Origin: Cryomorpha ignava
Lineage (GTDB): Bacteria; Bacteroidota; Bacteroidia; Flavobacteriales_D; Cryomorphaceae
Reading direction: 5' to 3'
DNA: 64,000 nt
Assembly: GCF_010686655.1 (NCBI RefSeq)
Contig: NZ_JAAGVY010000010.1
Coordinates: 1-64,000, forward strand
Below the pieces are notes generated by a model that worked only from the letters and a program-made list of their open reading frames with translations, searched no databases and was not told the DNA's origin. Below are positions 27,638 to 36,055 of the stretch, piece after piece; positions within the stretch are counted from its first letter, which is position 1, and the number at the start of each line of letters is the position of its first letter. Both the position numbers and the translations under genes were made by a program.

Positions 27638-28366
27638 TCAATCAACTCCTTCAAAAAAATCTTCTCCCAACCCCATTTCAGCAAGGGTTTTACCGGCTTT
27701 TAAATTACCAATAGGAATAGAAAATGATCCCAAATCATGAGAAGTGGATATTTTGGCGCCCATTACTTCTTTCCAATCGCCCCATGTGGCTTTCATTCCT
27801 CCTACAGGAATAATTGAAACCCACATTTTGTAATAAATGGGAAGTCCCGCTTCATCAAGTGCCCAGAGGTATGCATCTCCTGGCGTAACACCTCCAGATG
27901 TATATTCTACGAGCAGTCCATCGGTTCCATCGTCCATTTTTACAATTGATCGCATGGTACCTGAGTCTCGAATTTTTGCGGGAGCATTGAGCCAGAAAGA
28001 ATCGTTGCACCAATAGCCCCAAGCCTTTTCAAGCGCCTCTTGCTTTTCTTCTCCCTCTATTTGTTCGCCGGCTTTAGTTACAGACCCAGATTGATTGTCC
28101 AGATTCATCTTTACCACATTATCATCCCATTTAATTTCGGCGCGGTCGTTTTGCTTATCCCAAACATAGTGTCGGGCATCTTTAAATGTCCATTGAATAT
28201 AAGGAATAGCATCCCAACTATCTTTGCCGATGGCTGAAAGCATCTTGTCAGCAAGCGCCTCTGCTGCTTCACCTTTTTTACCGGAAGGTGGAGATTCATC
28301 AAAATATTGATAAGCAGCAAATCCCGCCACGGCGAGAACGAGTAATACAATTAAAAATTTCTTCAT
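27638..28366 (-). CDS. Exported or membrane-anchored protein of unknown function
   Basis: 242 residues. An N-terminal hydrophobic segment (MKKFLIVLLVLAVAGFAAYQYF) acts as a signal anchor or uncleaved signal. The remaining domain has several Trp-rich strands (WTFKDARHYVWDKQ, WGYWCNDSFWLNAPAKI, LPIYYKMWVSI) reminiscent of lipoprotein-localisation (LolA/LolB-like) folds, but I cannot claim membership. It resembles conserved Bacteroidota hypothetical proteins. It starts 3 bases after the PKD/type B gene and is co-transcribed with it. Confidence 0.8.
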   Translation of the reverse strand: MKKFLIVLLVLAVAGFAAYQYFDESPPSGKKGEAAEALADKMLSAIGKDSWDAIPYIQWTFKDARHYVWDKQNDRAEIKWDDNVVKMNLDNQSGSVTKAGEQIEGEEKQEALEKAWGYWCNDSFWLNAPAKIRDSGTMRSIVKMDDGTDGLLVEYTSGGVTPGDAYLWALDEAGLPIYYKMWVSIIPVGGMKATWGDWKEVMGAKISTSHDLGSFSIPIGNLKAGKTLAEMGLGEDFFEGVD

Positions 28367-28369
28367 GAA

Positions 28370-31024
28370 TTAGCGAAGTAAGCTTACAGAACCGGTATAT
28401 TCAAAATTCCAGCTCAGATTGTCAGTGAGAATTATAACATAATGATAAACATCGGGCGGAGCAAAAAAGTTGTCATTCGGGCTTGATCCATTCCACCCCG
28501 TCTTATCATTCAAATTGCTATACACCTCCATGCCCCAGCGATTGTAAATGTGCATTTCAATGTTTACTGCTCCTGTTGCTACAGGAAAAAAGAAATCATT
28601 GAGGCCATCAGAGTCGGGTGTGAATGCATTGGGCACATAAATGAGGTGATCTGAAATTTTAATATCTGTTTCTATTCTGGCTGTGCATCCATATTCATTT
28701 TCAACAGTCTGCACAATAGTTTGTGGCTCAACAATCTGGAGCATATGCTCAAAATTACAATCATTAAAAATCTGGCCATCAAAGATATATTCACATGAAA
28801 TACTGCCCTCGCTCATGTCAATAATTTCAATTATTGGTTCAATTGCAGAAACTACTAGCGGATCGGCTTTGAAACCCGGTTTGGGAGTTGGAACCACTTC
28901 TACAATTGCTTCTTTTAATTCGTCGTCAGAATCAATACAGCCGTTTAGGTTTTGAATGTAAAAATGTACTGAGTAAACGCCGGGCTCTGTGTAAGTATGA
29001 TTGGTGCTTCGCGCCGAAGACTGGGTGCCGTCGCCAAAATCGTAGGTATAGCTCACGGCAGTGCTCTGTGTAAACGACTGATCGCTAAAAGCCACTGTTA
29101 GAGGCGCGCAGCCATATAAAGTTCCGGCGCTAAAATCGGCTATGGGGTTAGCGTGTATAGGCATATTACCCTCGGCTGTGCGCGTGCAGCCGTGTTCTGA
29201 AATGGTGAGCTGTACGGGATGAATACCCGCTGCTTCGAAAGAAATACCCACAGGATTCTGGAGAGTGCTCGTGGCGGGACTGGCCTGGTCAAATTCCCAG
29301 GCAAATACAGCCTCATTCGAAAAGCTTCCCGCAGCTTCGAAACTGATGGAGTTTCCTTCAAGACATACAATACTGTGTGGAGCAATTTCAGGTGCAAGAA
29401 GCGTTTGTAAATCAAATGTTTCAGTAACGGTTATCGGGCAATTTTGTGAGCTATTCCCCGTAAGGGAAACCGTATACACTCCCGACTCGGGAAAAGTAAA
29501 AATGGGCGTAGCCTGGGAACTCACATCTGCATTGGTGCCGCTTACGCCAAAATTCCATGAAAATATTCCTGCGTTTTCACTTTCCTGATCAAACTGATAG
29601 GTGTAACCATTGCAAAAAACATCTTGTGGCACAATTGAAATCTCAGGTGGGTCAGGAATCACTACGGTAACCTGATCTTGTGCATTGCAGGCATTATCTA
29701 ATACTTCCACATCAATTTCTTGCGGACCCAAGGTAGAGAAAGTGAGCCCACTGACAGAAGTTCCATTCCCAAATTGAGGTGTTGCATTTGGCCCAAAATT
29801 CCAGTTAATTGTAGCGCCCTCATCAAATACTCCATTGGCCGCAAAGGTGAAAATCTGCTGGCCGTTAATGCACTCAAAACTTGCTATTTGGACATTGATC
29901 TGAATTTCGTAATAGAGCGGGATCTCCAAAAAAGCTGTATCGGAACAAAAGAATCCCGGATTGGTAATCAGCATTACGCTATAAACACCGGTATCGGGAT
30001 AGGTATATGAAGGGCTATAAGCGGTACTCACATCACTTTCTGTAGTCGGGTCGCCAAAAATCCAAACGAATTGATTGTCGGGATCGCTTAAATTCTCAAA
30101 TTGAAAATTCAAATCATCGCATAAATCGGCAGGCTCCGGCTCGGCAATAATCGCTGTATAAGTTTGCTCGCAAAGGGCCACATTAAACTGAAAATCGCGT
30201 GTATTCACACTCAGCAACTGACCATTTCGCCATTCTTCCACACAGACTCCAACTACGAACTGCCCAAGCTGGGTGGGTGTACCCGTGAGCAAACCCGTAA
30301 TTGGGTCGATAGAAAGTCCCGGATTTGCATTGAGTGGATTTAGTGCTCCGAATCCCGCTCCCCACGCTACCAGAGTATAGGGAGGACTAGAAGGCGGATC
30401 GGGTGCAGGATTATTAGTGGTGCCGCCAATAAAAGGGGAACATAACGAGTAAACCAGCGAATCTCCATCCAAATCTGTTGCACTATGGTCAAATTCAAAA
30501 TATTCCTGACCACAAAGCACCGGTGGTGGGAAATTGTTGTAGGAAGGCATAGAATTGCACTCCGCAAGATCAATTGCCGGTACTTCTGCTACGATAGTAA
30601 GCCCCTGATCGCCCGGATTTATCAAATTTTGAATGGTTCCGTTCCGGCAACAGCGCTGATAAACAATTTGATACGACTGCGTATTGGATGGCAGTTGCAC
30701 TGTGAAAACATAAATTCCCTCCTGCACGCAAATATCGGGCGGGAAGGTGAGGCAGGGCGAGCTCAAATCAGGTTCAATATTCGCCTCAGAGGCAAGAAAT
30801 GCAGACTTGCCGGTAACCAGATTATTGGACTCATCGAAAATTGCAAACATGGCAGGTGCATCAAAAGGAGCTCCCGAACTATTACAATCCCGGTAAAGCT
30901 TCATAGTAACCTGATACAGATTACCTCCCAGGCATTCATAATACATTTCGCCACCAATTATATGAGCCGCGAATCCCTTACCGGTTAGGAATAAGAGTAT
31001 GAATATGAATAGAACTTTACGCAA
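28370..31024 (-). CDS. PKD-domain surface protein with T9SS type B sorting domain
   Basis: 884 residues with signal peptide ending FAAH. The N-terminal 280 residues (HIIGGEMYYECLGGNLYQVTMKLYRDC, ATDLDGDSLVYSLC, PITGLLTGTPTQLGQFVVGVCVEE) form the module found at the front of many Bacteroidota gliding-related surface proteins, followed by five or so PKD-like modules (WIFGDP, WNFGPN, WNFGVS, WEFDQ, YDFGDG). The C-terminal 95 residues (VPNAFTPDSDGLNDFF, IYNRWGMEVYS, YHYVIILTDN) are a type B sorting domain. It is probably a cell-surface adhesin. No PorP/SprF gene is adjacent, so it would rely on one elsewhere. Confidence 0.9.
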   Translation of the reverse strand: MRKVLFIFILLFLTGKGFAAHIIGGEMYYECLGGNLYQVTMKLYRDCNSSGAPFDAPAMFAIFDESNNLVTGKSAFLASEANIEPDLSSPCLTFPPDICVQEGIYVFTVQLPSNTQSYQIVYQRCCRNGTIQNLINPGDQGLTIVAEVPAIDLAECNSMPSYNNFPPPVLCGQEYFEFDHSATDLDGDSLVYSLCSPFIGGTTNNPAPDPPSSPPYTLVAWGAGFGALNPLNANPGLSIDPITGLLTGTPTQLGQFVVGVCVEEWRNGQLLSVNTRDFQFNVALCEQTYTAIIAEPEPADLCDDLNFQFENLSDPDNQFVWIFGDPTTESDVSTAYSPSYTYPDTGVYSVMLITNPGFFCSDTAFLEIPLYYEIQINVQIASFECINGQQIFTFAANGVFDEGATINWNFGPNATPQFGNGTSVSGLTFSTLGPQEIDVEVLDNACNAQDQVTVVIPDPPEISIVPQDVFCNGYTYQFDQESENAGIFSWNFGVSGTNADVSSQATPIFTFPESGVYTVSLTGNSSQNCPITVTETFDLQTLLAPEIAPHSIVCLEGNSISFEAAGSFSNEAVFAWEFDQASPATSTLQNPVGISFEAAGIHPVQLTISEHGCTRTAEGNMPIHANPIADFSAGTLYGCAPLTVAFSDQSFTQSTAVSYTYDFGDGTQSSARSTNHTYTEPGVYSVHFYIQNLNGCIDSDDELKEAIVEVVPTPKPGFKADPLVVSAIEPIIEIIDMSEGSISCEYIFDGQIFNDCNFEHMLQIVEPQTIVQTVENEYGCTARIETDIKISDHLIYVPNAFTPDSDGLNDFFFPVATGAVNIEMHIYNRWGMEVYSNLNDKTGWNGSSPNDNFFAPPDVYHYVIILTDNLSWNFEYTGSVSLLR

Positions 31025-31124
31025 TATATTTATTTTGCCTCGCGATAGATCGCTTTTCTAGGATTGATAAAACTAATAAATTCTTCGACCAAGACCTAAT
31101 TTACCGATAATTAGCGTCAGTTAA

Positions 31125-31376
31125 TTAATTCTGTTTCTTGAATTCCTTTTCGCAATTTGATTTAAAACCATTATACGCTTCCGCAGAAATTTCGATCCAC
31201 CCTCCTCCTTCCATTTCTATCATATCTTTGATAAAATTCCTGTCGGGAAGTATCTTTGCAACAAAAGGATAAATCCAGTAATTTGATCCCAATACCTGAA
31301 TTTCTTCAAATGAATTTGAATCGAACACTTTAAAGAACGACTTGTTATTTGAGTACTTTCTATAAATCGGAAACAA
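31125..31376 (-). CDS. Small conserved protein of unknown function, non-ATG start
   Basis: 83 residues with a TTG start at 31376; no ATG is available upstream in frame before a stop codon. Motifs YRKYSNNKSFFKVFDS, FEEIQVLGSNYWIY and AKILPDRNFIKDMI look like a soluble alpha/beta protein conserved in Flavobacteria. I recall similar proteins only as hypothetical. It is divergent from the TPR gene with 18 bases between the starts, which leaves little room for promoters. The alternative is that the TTG is wrong and the protein begins further in. Confidence 0.6.
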   Translation of the reverse strand: MFPIYRKYSNNKSFFKVFDSNSFEEIQVLGSNYWIYPFVAKILPDRNFIKDMIEMEGGGWIEISAEAYNGFKSNCEKEFKKQN

Positions 31377-31394
31377 GATTTTTAAATTTTTTAC

Positions 31395-31979
31395 ATGTCA
31401 AACTTAACTAAATACACCGAAAAAGCCGAGAAGTTCTATTCGGAGCACAAATTTAAAGAAGCCATTTATTGGTATACCCGCGCTATTTCAGAAAATAGTA
31501 GTGCTGATCTATACAGCGAGCGAGCTGTGGCATTTTTTCATAACAATCAATTAAAAGAATCTCTTGAAGATATGAATCGCGCGCAAGAACTGGAGCCTGC
31601 ACGTTCATACAGATACTCGAGCCGCGCGTACATTCGCGATGCCATGGGCGACGTGGAAGGGGCAGTAAAAGACTACGAAAAAGCTGTAGAATTAGACCCC
31701 GACGATGCCATTGCGCACAACAATCTGGGCTTATTGATTGAAAAACTGGGGCACCATCAAAAGGCGAAAGTCTTTTTTGATTTTGCTGATAAGCTCGCCC
31801 AAGATCAGTCTGGCGATCCCAATGCTACAGCCGAAAGACCTCGAAACATTCAAACAGACCTCAACAAGGAAAAGAAAGGCACGACTCTGGGAGCCGAAAT
31901 AGCAAAGGTATTTTCTTCTGGAGATCAGTTTAATGAGTTTTTGCGTTTCGTCAAAAACGGATTTAAGCATAAATCATAA
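31395..31979 (+). CDS. TPR protein
   Basis: 194 residues, no signal peptide, presumably cytoplasmic. Three tandem tetratricopeptide repeats (about 7-40, 41-74 and 75-108: FKEAIYWYTRAISEN, LKESLEDMNRAQELEP, VEGAVKDYEKAVELDPDDAIAHNNLG) with a partial fourth helix pair, then a charged 60-residue tail. TPRs mediate protein contacts; the partner is unknown. Downstream is a repeat-rich 390-base gap. Confidence 0.85.
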   Translation: MSNLTKYTEKAEKFYSEHKFKEAIYWYTRAISENSSADLYSERAVAFFHNNQLKESLEDMNRAQELEPARSYRYSSRAYIRDAMGDVEGAVKDYEKAVELDPDDAIAHNNLGLLIEKLGHHQKAKVFFDFADKLAQDQSGDPNATAERPRNIQTDLNKEKKGTTLGAEIAKVFSSGDQFNEFLRFVKNGFKHKS

Positions 31980-32250
31980 ACCGCAACAACCTTTTGATGG
32001 GTGTAGCTAATCAGTCATCCTGAAAAGTAAGGTTTCGAGCCATTTCTTACGATGCTTCCAGACATTTGACCAGTACACCGAAAAAGCAGGTTGTATTGAG
32101 CGTAGATTATCGAGCGAAATCAAGATGAGTAGAAGTATTCGTATGGACAGTGGCCGTTAATTTCAAGTAAGACATAAACAAGAATTTTCATGTGACACAG
32201 CCTAATCATTGGTACAATTAATTTCAATAAACCCTAAAATCGACCCTGTC

Positions 32251-32275
32251 CATACGGATTCCCTTCGGTCTAAAG
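32251..32275 (-). repeat. Dispersed repeat family A copy
   Basis: On the minus strand the core reads TTAGACCGAAGGGAATCCG followed by TATG. Other copies: 37494-37519 (nearly identical), 26120-26139 and 42521-42540 (core with GGGAGTGCGTA), 316-340 (diverged). Confidence 0.7.
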
Positions 32276-32318
32276 GCGTCGCAGGTCTGTAGGAGAAATA
32301 TTACATGATGGGCAAAAA

Positions 32319-32339
32319 CGACCCTGTAAGGTGTCGCAC
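32319..32339 (+). repeat. Dispersed repeat family B copy
   Basis: CGACCCTGTAAGGTGTCGCA is followed by C. The second copy at 37435-37459 has CGACCCTGTGAGGTGTCGCA and extends into a perfect inverted repeat. Such palindromic units are common in Bacteroidota intergenic DNA. Confidence 0.7.
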
Positions 32340-32366
32340 ACTAAGAAATTACAATTGTTGTTCTTT

Positions 32367-33206
32367 CTACCATGGCCTTTTGGTATCCAATGCGCCAAAC
32401 AAACTCTCGCTTTTACTTCGCTTTTTGTTTTTCGGGCATTTCCTGTCGGGTTTATTGTCCATTACCAAAACGGTAAGTCTGAAAATAACCGGGCGATAGC
32501 GTGAGTTAAAAATTGAAAGCGTAGATTTTAAGTCGTCGTATTCGTGAAAAGTAACCAGCGGAGTTTCCACAGATGGGATAAGCATAAGGTTTTTGCCCAT
32601 TGTAAATCCAAAACCAAGTTTATAATGTGCCTGAAATACAAACCGTCCGGGAACATTTAAGTCCATTGGCAAGCTACGATCATTGTATTCATAATACTCA
32701 GTAAGGCGGTAATCGGCATTGATTCCTATAGTATTGTGCATAGATGTCCCGCGGCTTAGAGGCTGTGCGTTTGTAACATTAAAACTCGCCGTAGCATAGT
32801 TTTGCGAAAACACCCCTTCGCCATTCAAAATATAAGGTTCAGCGCGATCTGGATCATCAAGGGTAGCTTCAAATTTTTCGGCACCGCGCAGTATTTTTAT
32901 ACCCAGCGAGAAATCAACATAAGAGATAATCCGCGAATTGTCTATGGCGTAGAAGCGCCCTATTTCAAGCCCTACTCCCATTTTTCCTTTGGCATTAATC
33001 AGCACATCATACACCGAATCTGAACCGGTAAACATGCGTTGCTGGTTCTTCTTAAACGGCTTTAGGGTATAGGTAATTGCCGGATTTATCAACCACCCCT
33101 TGCGCTCGTAATTTCCAAAATTTGGAAATATATCATTGCTACGCTGGTATTGCCCTACAGACAGTAATGGCAAACAAAGGGAGACTATCAAAAGGACTTT
33201 TCTCAT
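32367..33206 (-). CDS. Putative outer-membrane beta-barrel protein
   Basis: 279 residues from the ATG at 33206, which begins a clear signal peptide (MRKVLLIVSLCLPLLSVGQ); the frame extending to 33239 adds a hydrophilic leader. The mature part alternates hydrophobic and polar residues over many strands (KMGVGLEIGRFYAI, YVDFSLGIKILRG, FVFQAHYKLGFGFTMG) as in small barrels, and ends in a basic tail (KCPKNKKRSKSES). No family recognised. It lies 63 bases after kmo on the same strand and may be the third gene of the kynurenine operon. Confidence 0.72.
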   Translation of the reverse strand: MRKVLLIVSLCLPLLSVGQYQRSNDIFPNFGNYERKGWLINPAITYTLKPFKKNQQRMFTGSDSVYDVLINAKGKMGVGLEIGRFYAIDNSRIISYVDFSLGIKILRGAEKFEATLDDPDRAEPYILNGEGVFSQNYATASFNVTNAQPLSRGTSMHNTIGINADYRLTEYYEYNDRSLPMDLNVPGRFVFQAHYKLGFGFTMGKNLMLIPSVETPLVTFHEYDDLKSTLSIFNSRYRPVIFRLTVLVMDNKPDRKCPKNKKRSKSESLFGALDTKRPW

Positions 33207-33269
33207 ATACGCTTCTCTTAAAACGGAATAATCCGCCATTAAAATACGCAGAAAGACCCGAATTGTTAC

Positions 33270-34613
33270 CTACTTTAACGCTTTGAGCTTCTCTAATATT
33301 GCCTCCTCCACTTCAGCGCTATCCCAAGTAGATTCAATATCAGGGCGTTTCATCACCTCTTCCATAATTCGATCTTGAATCATTCCGGTTTTTAAAGCCT
33401 GGCTGTATCTCGTATGGCTAAATGTAACTTGCGAATAGAGCGGCATCCATTGTTCGGGATGCTTGCGGTAAATCTTGCCCTCAATTTTTTTGCGAAGTAC
33501 AAAACCCGGATCGGCCACCAGGTCGCGCATTTCTACATAGTTGCGCATGGCTAATGTCGCTATAGCATCAGCGTCGGGCTTGCGCAATTGCTGAAATTCG
33601 GGAAGAATTTTTTCCCAGTCATGATTGTGTTTTTCAATAAGCTCGTCCATTACCGAAACATCTTCAAAACCCGAGTTCATCCCCTGTCCGTAAAAAGGAA
33701 CAATGGCATGAGAAGCATCGCCCAGAATTGCCGTATTCTTGTTAACCCACGGATAGCAACGAATAATAACCAAATCAGCAAGTTGGTGCTCGCGGTAATT
33801 TTTGATGATGTCGGGCATCATTTCTGTAAAATCCGGAAATACTTCCGTAAAAAAGCGTTTTACTTTCTCATCATCCTCCAGTGCAGCAAACGAATCTTTG
33901 CCTTCGTAAGGCATAAAAAGGGTACACGTATAGCTACCGTCCAAATTTGGGAGAGCAATAAGCATATACCCGCCTCGGGGCCAAATGTGGAGTGCATTTT
34001 TCTCAATTTTGTGAGATCCATCGGCATTTGCGGGCATGAGCAACTCGCGGTAGCCGTGGGGAATAAATTCTTGCTGGTAATCAAACCTGCGGGTAAGCTG
34101 CATATTTGCACGTACCTGCGAAAATGCTCCGTCGGTTCCAAAGATTAAATCAGCCGTTTCTTTTCGCTTCTCTCCGGTTTCCGTATGTTCAAACTCGGCT
34201 GTAGTTGTTTCAAAATCAACATGTACACAGCGCCAGTCGAAGTTCATTTCTACATCGTATTCTTTTTCTGCTTTATCAAGTAGGCACACATTTAGTTCGC
34301 CTCGCGATACTGAATAAATGGCCTGACCCTCTTTGCCGTATGGCTGTAATGATTTATTCCCCTCTTCATCGTGCACCATACGCCCGTACATCGGAATGGA
34401 AATCTTCTCAATTTTTTCGCGTAAGCCAATTAAATCTACCGCTTTCCAACCGCGTGTACTTAAGGCCAGATTAATCGATTTTCCAGCCTGAAGTTCTATG
34501 CCACGCACATCAGGCCGGCGTTCATAGAGTTTCACCTTATATCCGTGGCGCGAAAGATTTGCAGAAAGCAGCGAGCCCACAAGTCCGCCTCCAATTACCA
34601 GTACTTTTTTCAT
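33270..34613 (-). CDS. kmo: Kynurenine 3-monooxygenase
   Basis: 447 residues. FAD-binding GxGxxG at G8-G13 (VIGGGLVGS), ERRPDVR, the segment GKSINLALSTRGW characteristic of KMO, and the second FAD motif AILGDASHAIVPFYGQGMNSG around 295-315. The C-terminal membrane-interacting region of eukaryotic KMO is reduced, as in bacterial enzymes. It hydroxylates L-kynurenine to 3-hydroxykynurenine with NADPH and O2. Kynureninase is encoded upstream on the same strand with an 80-base gap, so the two steps to 3-hydroxyanthranilate are paired. No tryptophan dioxygenase, formamidase or 3-hydroxyanthranilate dioxygenase gene occurs in the window. Confidence 0.95.
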   Translation of the reverse strand: MKKVLVIGGGLVGSLLSANLSRHGYKVKLYERRPDVRGIELQAGKSINLALSTRGWKAVDLIGLREKIEKISIPMYGRMVHDEEGNKSLQPYGKEGQAIYSVSRGELNVCLLDKAEKEYDVEMNFDWRCVHVDFETTTAEFEHTETGEKRKETADLIFGTDGAFSQVRANMQLTRRFDYQQEFIPHGYRELLMPANADGSHKIEKNALHIWPRGGYMLIALPNLDGSYTCTLFMPYEGKDSFAALEDDEKVKRFFTEVFPDFTEMMPDIIKNYREHQLADLVIIRCYPWVNKNTAILGDASHAIVPFYGQGMNSGFEDVSVMDELIEKHNHDWEKILPEFQQLRKPDADAIATLAMRNYVEMRDLVADPGFVLRKKIEGKIYRKHPEQWMPLYSQVTFSHTRYSQALKTGMIQDRIMEEVMKRPDIESTWDSAEVEEAILEKLKALK

Positions 34614-34693
34614 ATTTTTTCAATAAGCGCGCGTGAAGAACGCAATTTTCTCGTATTCAATTTCTTACAGACTCACTTGGATATCGAGTCGTT

Positions 34694-35971
34694 CTATTTT
34701 TTATACTTCTTTAGCGCATTGTCAAGCAATTCACCAAATTTATAACAATCGTAAAACGAATTGTACAGCGGCACAGGTGCAATTCTTATAACATTGGGTT
34801 CACGCCAGTCTGCAAATACGCCATTTTTTTGAATATCGTGAAACAATCCTTTACCATATCCGTGTGCCAGAATGCTTAGTTGCGCTCCCCGCGCATCGGG
34901 ATCAGAAGGTGTAATCAATTCTATTTCAGCAGTATTCTTTTCGGCAACATGGTTTATTATCCTTTCCAGAAATGCGGTCAGCTTTACACTTTTAGCTCTT
35001 AGTCGATCCATTCCGGCCTTCTCAAATATTTTTAGCGAAGCTAAATGTGGCGCCATGGCAAAAACCGGAGCATTGCTTAGTTGCCATCCTTCTGCCCCCG
35101 GAATAGGATCAAAACCAGATTCCATTTTAAACCGCTTTTCCTTGTTGTATCCCCACCACCCGGCAAAGCGCGGAAGGTTTTTGGTGTTGGCGTGCTTGTG
35201 ATGTACAAAAACTCCGCCAACCGATCCGGGACCGGAATTGAAATATTTATAAGTACACCAGGCTGCAAAATCAACATCCCAATTGTGCAACTCAAGCGGC
35301 ACATTTCCGGCGGCGTGCGCCAAATCAAACCCAACTACCGCCCCCTGTGCATGAGCGGCTTCCGTAATACCCTTCATATCAAAAAGCTGTCCGGTATAAT
35401 AATTCACTCCGCCCCAAAAAACGAGTGCCAATTCATCTTTATGCTCTTCAATAGCTGCTTCAATATCCTCTTGGCGTATGGTGTGCTCGCCCTTTCGGGG
35501 ATGCACTTCCACTATGGCATCATGGGGGTTAAATCCATGAAAAAGCACTTGAGATTCCAGTGCATATTGATCGCTTGGAAAGGCTTTAGCTTCACAAATT
35601 ATCTTGTAGCGGTGCTTTGTAGGGCTATAAAAACTCACCATTAAAAGGTGAATATTTGTGGTGAGCCCATTCATATGCACCACCTCTCCCGGAAGAGCAC
35701 CAACCATTTTTGCAGCAGGCTCCATAAGCAATTCGTGATAGCTAAACCAGGGATGCTCGGCCTCAAAATGCCCTTCTACACCGTATTTAGCCCAATCTCT
35801 TAACTCAATATCTATTTCATCACGTACCGTTTTTGGTTGCAGCCCAAGCGAATTTCCTGTAAAGTACACACAGTGATCGGCTTCCGTTTCCGGAAAATAA
35901 AACGAGTTTCTAAAATCCGCAAGGGCATCTTGCGCATCGTGGTTTTTGGCTTCTTCTTTATACTCCTGCAT
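34694..35971 (-). CDS. kynU: Kynureninase
   Basis: 425 residues from the ATG at 35971 (MQEYKEEAKNHD). The longer frame to 36019 overlaps promoter-like sequence of hemL and is not favoured. Motifs: YFTGNSLGLQPK, HMNGLTTNIHLL, GFDLAHAAGN (PLP Asp) and the PLP lysine in WCTYKYFNSGPGSVGG (K242). It is a fold-type I PLP enzyme that cleaves 3-hydroxykynurenine to 3-hydroxyanthranilate and alanine. It is the first gene of the kynU-kmo unit and divergent from hemL. Confidence 0.95.
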   Translation of the reverse strand: MQEYKEEAKNHDAQDALADFRNSFYFPETEADHCVYFTGNSLGLQPKTVRDEIDIELRDWAKYGVEGHFEAEHPWFSYHELLMEPAAKMVGALPGEVVHMNGLTTNIHLLMVSFYSPTKHRYKIICEAKAFPSDQYALESQVLFHGFNPHDAIVEVHPRKGEHTIRQEDIEAAIEEHKDELALVFWGGVNYYTGQLFDMKGITEAAHAQGAVVGFDLAHAAGNVPLELHNWDVDFAAWCTYKYFNSGPGSVGGVFVHHKHANTKNLPRFAGWWGYNKEKRFKMESGFDPIPGAEGWQLSNAPVFAMAPHLASLKIFEKAGMDRLRAKSVKLTAFLERIINHVAEKNTAEIELITPSDPDARGAQLSILAHGYGKGLFHDIQKNGVFADWREPNVIRIAPVPLYNSFYDCYKFGELLDNALKKYKK

Positions 35972-35994
35972 TTCGCAAATGGGGATTAAAACAT

Positions 35995-36002
35995 TAAATT
36001 TG
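35995..36002 (+). promoter_or_regulatory. Candidate -7 element for hemL
   Basis: TAAATTTG matches TAnnTTTG and lies 54 bases before the hemL ATG. It lies upstream of the chosen kynU start, supporting 35971 over 36019. On the minus strand a near match TATTTTG (36014-36008) could serve kynU. Confidence 0.4.
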
Positions 36003-36055
36003 CGCACAAAATACGGCATTTCAATTTATTGCCAATAGTTAAAATACGATAGCTC

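Larger units (their letters stand above)
31980..32366. other. Repeat-rich intergenic region
   Basis: No supported gene. Holds a diverged TTGAGCG-type fragment near 32095, a fragment of family A and B sequence at 32132-32156, a family A copy (32251-32275, reverse orientation) and a family B copy (32319-32339). The downstream end lies against the 3' end of the minus-strand gene at 32367. Confidence 0.6.

Noticed and set aside
27532-27714. 60-residue plus-strand open frame
   Set aside because: It consists mostly of the family C repeat and overlaps the end of the 27638 gene.
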